Of a stretch of 8,913 nucleotides of DNA, positions 5,478 to 8,913 are shown piece after piece. Position numbers and translations under genes: made by a program. The stretch's first letter is position 1. Each line of letters starts with the position of its first letter. The notes below the pieces were generated by a model. The model ran no database searches, was not told the DNA's origin, and saw nothing but the letters and a program-made list of their open reading frames with translations. The DNA lies in NCBI GenBank assembly GCA_965603115.1, contig CBFDBT010000112.1:1-8913 (forward strand), given 5' to 3'. Source of the stretch: CBFDBT01 sp965603115 (lineage in GTDB: Bacteria > Pseudomonadota > Alphaproteobacteria > Sphingomonadales > Kordiimonadaceae).

Positions 5478-6653
5478 ATGTTACCTCGTGATTTTACCGA
5501 AGAGCAGAATATGTTCCGCGAAGCTTACCGCAAATTTTTGGCCGCCGAGATTGTGCCTCATATGGAAGAGTGGAGGGACGCTGGCATAGTTGATCGTGCA
5601 GCTTTTAAAAAGGCTGGCGATAAAGGTTTTTTGATGGTGTGGCCAGATGAGAAATATGGTGGCATGGGCGATGCTGATTTCCGATTTGAGCAAGTTATTA
5701 TCGAAGAAACGGCTTATGCCCGTGTGCACGATTGGTATAATACGCTGCATTCACGCCTTGTTGGCCCCTATATCACAAGATTTGGCAATGAAGAGCAGTG
5801 CGCTCGCTTTTTGCCAAAGTGCATAAGCGGCGAGTGTATCTTAGCCATCGCCATGACGGAACCTGACGCGGGCAGTGATTTGGCTGGCATGCGCTCACAA
5901 GCTGTTGAGAAAGATGATCACTGGGTATTGAATGGCTCTAAAACTTTTATCTCCAATGGCATAAATGCTGATCTGGTGGTGGTTGCTGCCAAGACAGACC
6001 CAGCAAACAATCCACACCATATGACGCTCTTTCTCGTTGAGCGCGGTATGGAAGGGTTTGAGCGTGGTCGAAACCTTAAGAAGATGGGTGCTAAAGGCCA
6101 AGATACCGCTGAGCTGTTTTTCCATAATGTAAAAGTGCCCAAGGAAAATGTTTTGGGGGAAGCGGGCGAAGGCTTTAAATATTTGATGATGGGTCTTGCT
6201 GAAGAGCGTTTGCTCGGGGCTTCTGGCTATCTTTCAGCGGCTCAGCTTTCATACGATTTAGCGGCAGACTATGTTAAAGAGCGCAAAGCCTTCGGCAAGC
6301 CACTCGCGGCTTTTCAAAATACACAGTTTCGCTTGGCAGAACTGCGCGCAGAACTAGACGTCGCGCAGATTTATGTTGACCAGTGCGTAGCTGCTTTTAA
6401 TGCCGGACAACTCACTCCTATTGATGCCGCTAAAGCTAAACTGCTTGGAAGCGAGCTTCAGGTAAAAGCTGCGGACGTTGGTGTGCAAATGCATGGCGGC
6501 GCTGGATATATGGATGAATATCCGATCTCACGGCAATTTACCGACGCACGCGTCTCGACCATTTTTGCCGGCAGCTCAGAGATCATGAAGCTCATTATCA
6601 GTCGAGATTGCCTTGGCCCTAACTATACACCATTTAACACGCGTAATTTTTAA
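5478..6653 (+). CDS. Acyl-CoA dehydrogenase, LCAD/IVD-like active site
   Basis: This 391-residue FAD enzyme should introduce a C2-C3 double bond into an acyl-CoA and pass electrons to ETF. The N-terminal helical domain starts PRDFTEEQNMFREAYRKF; the middle domain has the FAD/substrate motif IAMTEPDAGSDLAG (124-137) and LNGSKTFISNG (151-161); the C-terminal domain has VKERKAFGKPLAAFQ (266-280), MHGGAGYMDEYP (338-349) and FAGSSEIMK (363-371). The catalytic Glu of medium-chain enzymes (YEGT) is replaced by Ala364. Glu243 in LAEERLL matches the base used by long-chain and isovaleryl-CoA dehydrogenases, so the enzyme looks catalytically intact. Start: GGAG (5465-5468) lies 9 nt before ATG 5478; the in-frame ATG at 5463 has no such site. 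It heads a four-gene operon and faces the kinase gene, matching the two domains fused in ACAD10/ACAD11. Substrate probably branched or hydroxylated, by inference. Confidence 0.95.
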   Translation: MLPRDFTEEQNMFREAYRKFLAAEIVPHMEEWRDAGIVDRAAFKKAGDKGFLMVWPDEKYGGMGDADFRFEQVIIEETAYARVHDWYNTLHSRLVGPYITRFGNEEQCARFLPKCISGECILAIAMTEPDAGSDLAGMRSQAVEKDDHWVLNGSKTFISNGINADLVVVAAKTDPANNPHHMTLFLVERGMEGFERGRNLKKMGAKGQDTAELFFHNVKVPKENVLGEAGEGFKYLMMGLAEERLLGASGYLSAAQLSYDLAADYVKERKAFGKPLAAFQNTQFRLAELRAELDVAQIYVDQCVAAFNAGQLTPIDAAKAKLLGSELQVKAADVGVQMHGGAGYMDEYPISRQFTDARVSTIFAGSSEIMKLIISRDCLGPNYTPFNTRNF

Positions 6654-6674
6654 TTTCAGTATAGGGGAGCTGTT

Positions 6675-7466
6675 ATGGATATGAAGGGTAAAGTCGCTGT
6701 TATCACGGGCGGCGCATCTGGACTGGGTCGTGCCTCGGTCAAGCGATTTACAGCCGCTGGCTCCAAATGCGCAATCTTTGATATGAATGCGGAAAAGGGT
6801 CAGGCTTTAGCTGATGAGCTCGGTAGTGATGTGATATTTTGCAATGTCAATGTTACCGATGAAGACTCAGTAAAAGCTGGCGTTAAAGCTACGATGGAGG
6901 CTTTCGGTGCTATTCATATCAATTGTAACTATGCGGGCACGGGGAGTGCCAAGCGCACAATGGGTAGAGACGGCCCATTCCCGCTTGCGGACTTTACGCG
7001 CATTATTAACATCAACCTGATTGGAACATTTAACGTCCTGCGTTTGTGCGCTGAAAAAATGTCTGAAAATGAGCCGTTTAATAAGTATGGCGGTCGTGGG
7101 GTTATTATTAATACAGCGTCCGTTGCAGCCTACGAAGGGCAAATTGGTCAAGCAGCTTATTCCGCGTCCAAGGGCGGTGTGGTTGGTATGACCCTGCCTA
7201 TAGCGCGAGACCTTGCGGTTTTGGGTGTGCGGGTTAACACCATCGTACCGGGTCTTATCGCGACACCCCTGTTGATGGGCGGAGCGGAAGAACTGACCCC
7301 CGAGATTGAAGAGGCATTAAACCCTCTAGCCAGTCAGGTTCTATACCCGAAACGATTGGGCCTACCTGATGAGATAGCGCATCTTGCGCAAAGTATTGTC
7401 GAGAATGATTATATCAACGGTGAATGTATACGCATGGATGGCGGTATTCGTATGCAGCCCAAATAA
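6675..7466 (+). CDS. Short-chain dehydrogenase, HSD17B10-like 3-hydroxyacyl-CoA dehydrogenase
   Basis: A 263-residue NAD-dependent dehydrogenase of the classical SDR family. It shows TGGASGLG (11-18) for the dinucleotide, Asp36 after the second strand (favouring NAD over NADP), Asn114, and the catalytic Ser149, Tyr162 and Lys166 in NTASVAAYEGQIGQAAYSAS followed by KGG. The active-site block, the stretch GMTLPIARDLAVLGVRVNTI and the ending GECIRMDGGIRMQP follow human HSD17B10 (type II 3-hydroxyacyl-CoA dehydrogenase) closely; that enzyme oxidises 2-methyl-3-hydroxybutyryl-CoA and some steroids. One oddity is NYAG (85-88) where NNAG or NCAG is usual. GGGGAG lies 5 nt before the ATG. The gene follows the acyl-CoA dehydrogenase after 21 bp and precedes the racemase by 20 bp, so it probably performs the second oxidation of the same beta-oxidation cycle. 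Confidence 0.93.
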   Translation: MDMKGKVAVITGGASGLGRASVKRFTAAGSKCAIFDMNAEKGQALADELGSDVIFCNVNVTDEDSVKAGVKATMEAFGAIHINCNYAGTGSAKRTMGRDGPFPLADFTRIININLIGTFNVLRLCAEKMSENEPFNKYGGRGVIINTASVAAYEGQIGQAAYSASKGGVVGMTLPIARDLAVLGVRVNTIVPGLIATPLLMGGAEELTPEIEEALNPLASQVLYPKRLGLPDEIAHLAQSIVENDYINGECIRMDGGIRMQPK

Positions 7467-7486
7467 TAGTTGAGAGTGGAGCGCTT

Positions 7487-8599
7487 ATGGGAACTTTATC
7501 AGGCTATAAAGTGATTGAACTAGCAGGGATTGGCCCGGCTCCTATGGCGGGTATGATGCTTGCTGATATGGGGGCACAAGTTATTCGTATTGAGCGCGCT
7601 GGTGCAATGGACCCAAGATTGACCAAAGATGTCAGTTCTCGGGGCAAGAAATCTGTCGTGCTAGACCTTAAGTCTCCTGAAGGGGTAGCCACTTTGCTGC
7701 GCATGATCGAGAAAGTGGATGTTCTGATTGACCCTTACCGTCCGGGCGTGTGTGAAAAGCTGGGTATAGGCCCGAGTGATTGTTTTAAGGCGAATGAAAA
7801 ACTTATCTTTTCTCGCATGACAGGTTGGGGCCAAGACGGACCGCTCGCCAAAGCTGCTGGGCATGACATCAATTACATTGCTCTAACGGGAGCGCTCTAT
7901 GCCATTGGTACTGCTGATGAAAAACCTGTGCCGCCGCTTAATTTGGTGGGGGATATGGGCGGCGGAGGCATGTTGCTGGTCAATGGCATTCTTGCGGCTT
8001 TACTGGAGACGCAAAAATCGGGCAAGGGGCAGATCGTCGATGCCGCCATGGTTGACGGTTCGGCGCAATTAATGTGGTTGTTTCACAGTTTACAGGCTGC
8101 TGGCATGTGGGACGCAAGTAAGAGAGGATCTAACTTTTTAGATGGTGGGGCCCATTTTTACGATACATATGTCTGTGCTGACGGCGAGTATGTAACGATT
8201 GGCTCAATTGAGCCGCAGTTTTATGCTTTACTAATCGAAACGCTCGGGCTTGATAAAGCCTTATTTAAAGATCAGATGAACAAATCAAAGTGGCCTGAAA
8301 TGAAAGCGATGTTGGCTGAGACTATCGTCTCTAAAACTCGGGATGAGTGGACGGGCATCATGGAGGGCACGGACATCTGTTTTGCCCCCGTTTTGTCATT
8401 CATGGAAGCGCCCGATCATCCAGCCAATAAGGCCCGCGGCACTTATGTCGAAGTGGATGGTGTCATGCAGCCCGCACCAGCGCCGCGATTTAGCCGTACA
8501 AAATCAGAAATTCAGCACGGCGCACACAAAATAGGCGCGGATACCCACGCGGTACTTAAAGAAATGGGCATTGACGTGCCGGAGAGTGAAAATGACTGA
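7487..8599 (+). CDS. Alpha-methylacyl-CoA racemase (CaiB/BaiF family III)
   Basis: This 370-residue enzyme should interconvert the R and S forms of 2-methylacyl-CoAs by 1,1-proton transfer so that S-specific acyl-CoA dehydrogenases can act. The CaiB/BaiF fold is seen in GPAPMAGMMLADMGAQVIRI (16-35) and KKSVVLDLKSPEG (54-66). Racemase-specific residues are His126 and Asp127 in GHDINYIALTG, Asp156 in NLVGDMGGGGM and Glu242 in IEPQFY, matching the catalytic His126/Asp156/Glu241 set I know from the mycobacterial enzyme MCR almost position for position. This argues against a CoA-transferase, which uses a conserved Asp near residue 169. Start: GGAG (7478-7481) is 5 nt before ATG 7487; an upstream in-frame ATG at 7424 would overlap the preceding gene by 43 bp. 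The stop overlaps the next start, indicating translational coupling. Length is normal for the family. Confidence 0.94.
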   Translation: MGTLSGYKVIELAGIGPAPMAGMMLADMGAQVIRIERAGAMDPRLTKDVSSRGKKSVVLDLKSPEGVATLLRMIEKVDVLIDPYRPGVCEKLGIGPSDCFKANEKLIFSRMTGWGQDGPLAKAAGHDINYIALTGALYAIGTADEKPVPPLNLVGDMGGGGMLLVNGILAALLETQKSGKGQIVDAAMVDGSAQLMWLFHSLQAAGMWDASKRGSNFLDGGAHFYDTYVCADGEYVTIGSIEPQFYALLIETLGLDKALFKDQMNKSKWPEMKAMLAETIVSKTRDEWTGIMEGTDICFAPVLSFMEAPDHPANKARGTYVEVDGVMQPAPAPRFSRTKSEIQHGAHKIGADTHAVLKEMGIDVPESEND

Positions 8600-8913
8600 A
8601 AGCCTTGGTAAATTAGTAGATTCACTGCGCTTAGAGCGCCTTGATAAAGAACTATTTCGCGGTAGCACATGGCCGCCGCGTGAATATAAAACCTTTGGCG
8701 GACAGGTTTTAGCGCAGGCAATGTCGGCAGCTATCCAAACCGTTGGAGAAGACCGACGTGTCCACTCCCAGCATGCCTATTTTTTGCTGGCGGGTGATAC
8801 ATCAAAACCCATCATCTATGAAGTAGACCCCATTCGTGACGGGAAAAGCTTTAGCACGCGCCGTGTACTCGCTATTCAAAATAGTCGAGCAATCTTCACG
8901 TCTGTGATGTCGT
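8592..8913 (+). CDS. tesB: Acyl-CoA thioesterase II, TesB family (3' truncated)
   Basis: The first 107 residues of a TesB-type double-hotdog thioesterase, which hydrolyses acyl-CoAs to free acid and CoA. FRGSTWPPREYKTFGGQVLA (22-41), RRVHSQHAYFLLAGDTSKPI (55-74) and the stretch from Tyr76 to Phe102 with IRDGKSFSTRRV follow E. coli TesB closely. The catalytic Asp, Thr and Gln of the family lie in the C-terminal half, beyond the window, so activity cannot be judged. GGAGAG (8581-8586) lies 5 nt before the ATG, and the first eight bases overlap the end of the racemase gene. In this operon it may release a terminal or dead-end acyl-CoA or recycle CoA. The family is certain; the exact substrate is not. 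Confidence 0.92.
   Translation, partial: MTESLGKLVDSLRLERLDKELFRGSTWPPREYKTFGGQVLAQAMSAAIQTVGEDRRVHSQHAYFLLAGDTSKPIIYEVDPIRDGKSFSTRRVLAIQNSRAIFTSVMS

Noticed and set aside
7424..7486. ATG at 7424 for the racemase
   Set aside because: It would overlap the SDR gene by 43 bp and add residues unlike the family; ATG 7487 has GGAG at 5 nt.
7487..8599. CaiB/BaiF CoA-transferase as the role of the racemase gene
   Set aside because: The His126/Asp156/Glu242 racemase set is present (GHDINY, GDMGGGG, EPQFY), which favours alpha-methylacyl-CoA racemase.

Overview
The window reads as a chromosomal stretch of a Gram-negative proteobacterium. It carries a TonB-dependent outer-membrane receptor and a periplasmic PQQ/cytochrome c alcohol dehydrogenase with a lipoprotein-type signal. 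Base composition looks balanced (high forties percent GC by eye, not counted). A REP-like doublet of a kind I associate with sphingomonads and marine Alphaproteobacteria hints at an alphaproteobacterium, but a marine gammaproteobacterium is not excluded. There is no mobile element, CRISPR array, tRNA or rRNA.

Layout. Bases 2-712 (+) are the C-terminal end of a TonB-dependent receptor, followed by a strong intrinsic terminator. Bases 713-1046 lie between convergent genes and hold that terminator, a ~127-bp imperfect inverted repeat built from two REP-like units, and a terminator for the opposite strand. Bases 1047-3221 (-) encode a PQQ-dependent quinohemoprotein alcohol dehydrogenase. Bases 3222-3555 are a divergent control region. 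Bases 3556-4185 (+) encode a TetR-family regulator whose stop lies 19 bp from the stop of the convergent gene at 4205-5209 (-), an aminoglycoside-phosphotransferase-fold kinase of the ACAD10/ACAD11 N-domain type. Bases 5210-5477 are a second divergent control region. A tight plus-strand operon follows: acyl-CoA dehydrogenase (5478-6653), HSD17B10-like short-chain dehydrogenase (6675-7466), alpha-methylacyl-CoA racemase (7487-8599) and a TesB-type acyl-CoA thioesterase (8592 to the window end, truncated).

How they may work together. The operon has the parts for oxidising hydroxylated and/or alpha-methyl-branched acyl-CoAs. The racemase corrects C2 stereochemistry, the dehydrogenase makes the enoyl-CoA, the HSD17B10-like enzyme oxidises a (2-methyl-)3-hydroxyacyl-CoA, and the thioesterase releases free acid. 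The divergent kinase plus acyl-CoA dehydrogenase recalls the fused vertebrate ACAD10/ACAD11 proteins and the LvaA/LvaC pair of Pseudomonas putida levulinate catabolism, where a 4-hydroxyacyl-CoA is phosphorylated so that the oxygen can be removed. The PQQ enzyme could supply the acid by oxidising an alcohol in the periplasm. No CoA ligase, enoyl-CoA hydratase or thiolase is in the window.

The strongest unlisted signal is regulatory. A 12-bp sequence, CAAACTGTTTCA, occurs exactly once in each of the two divergent control regions, and one copy overlaps a good sigma70 promoter for the kinase gene. This suggests that the TetR regulator between them controls both halves of the locus as one regulon.
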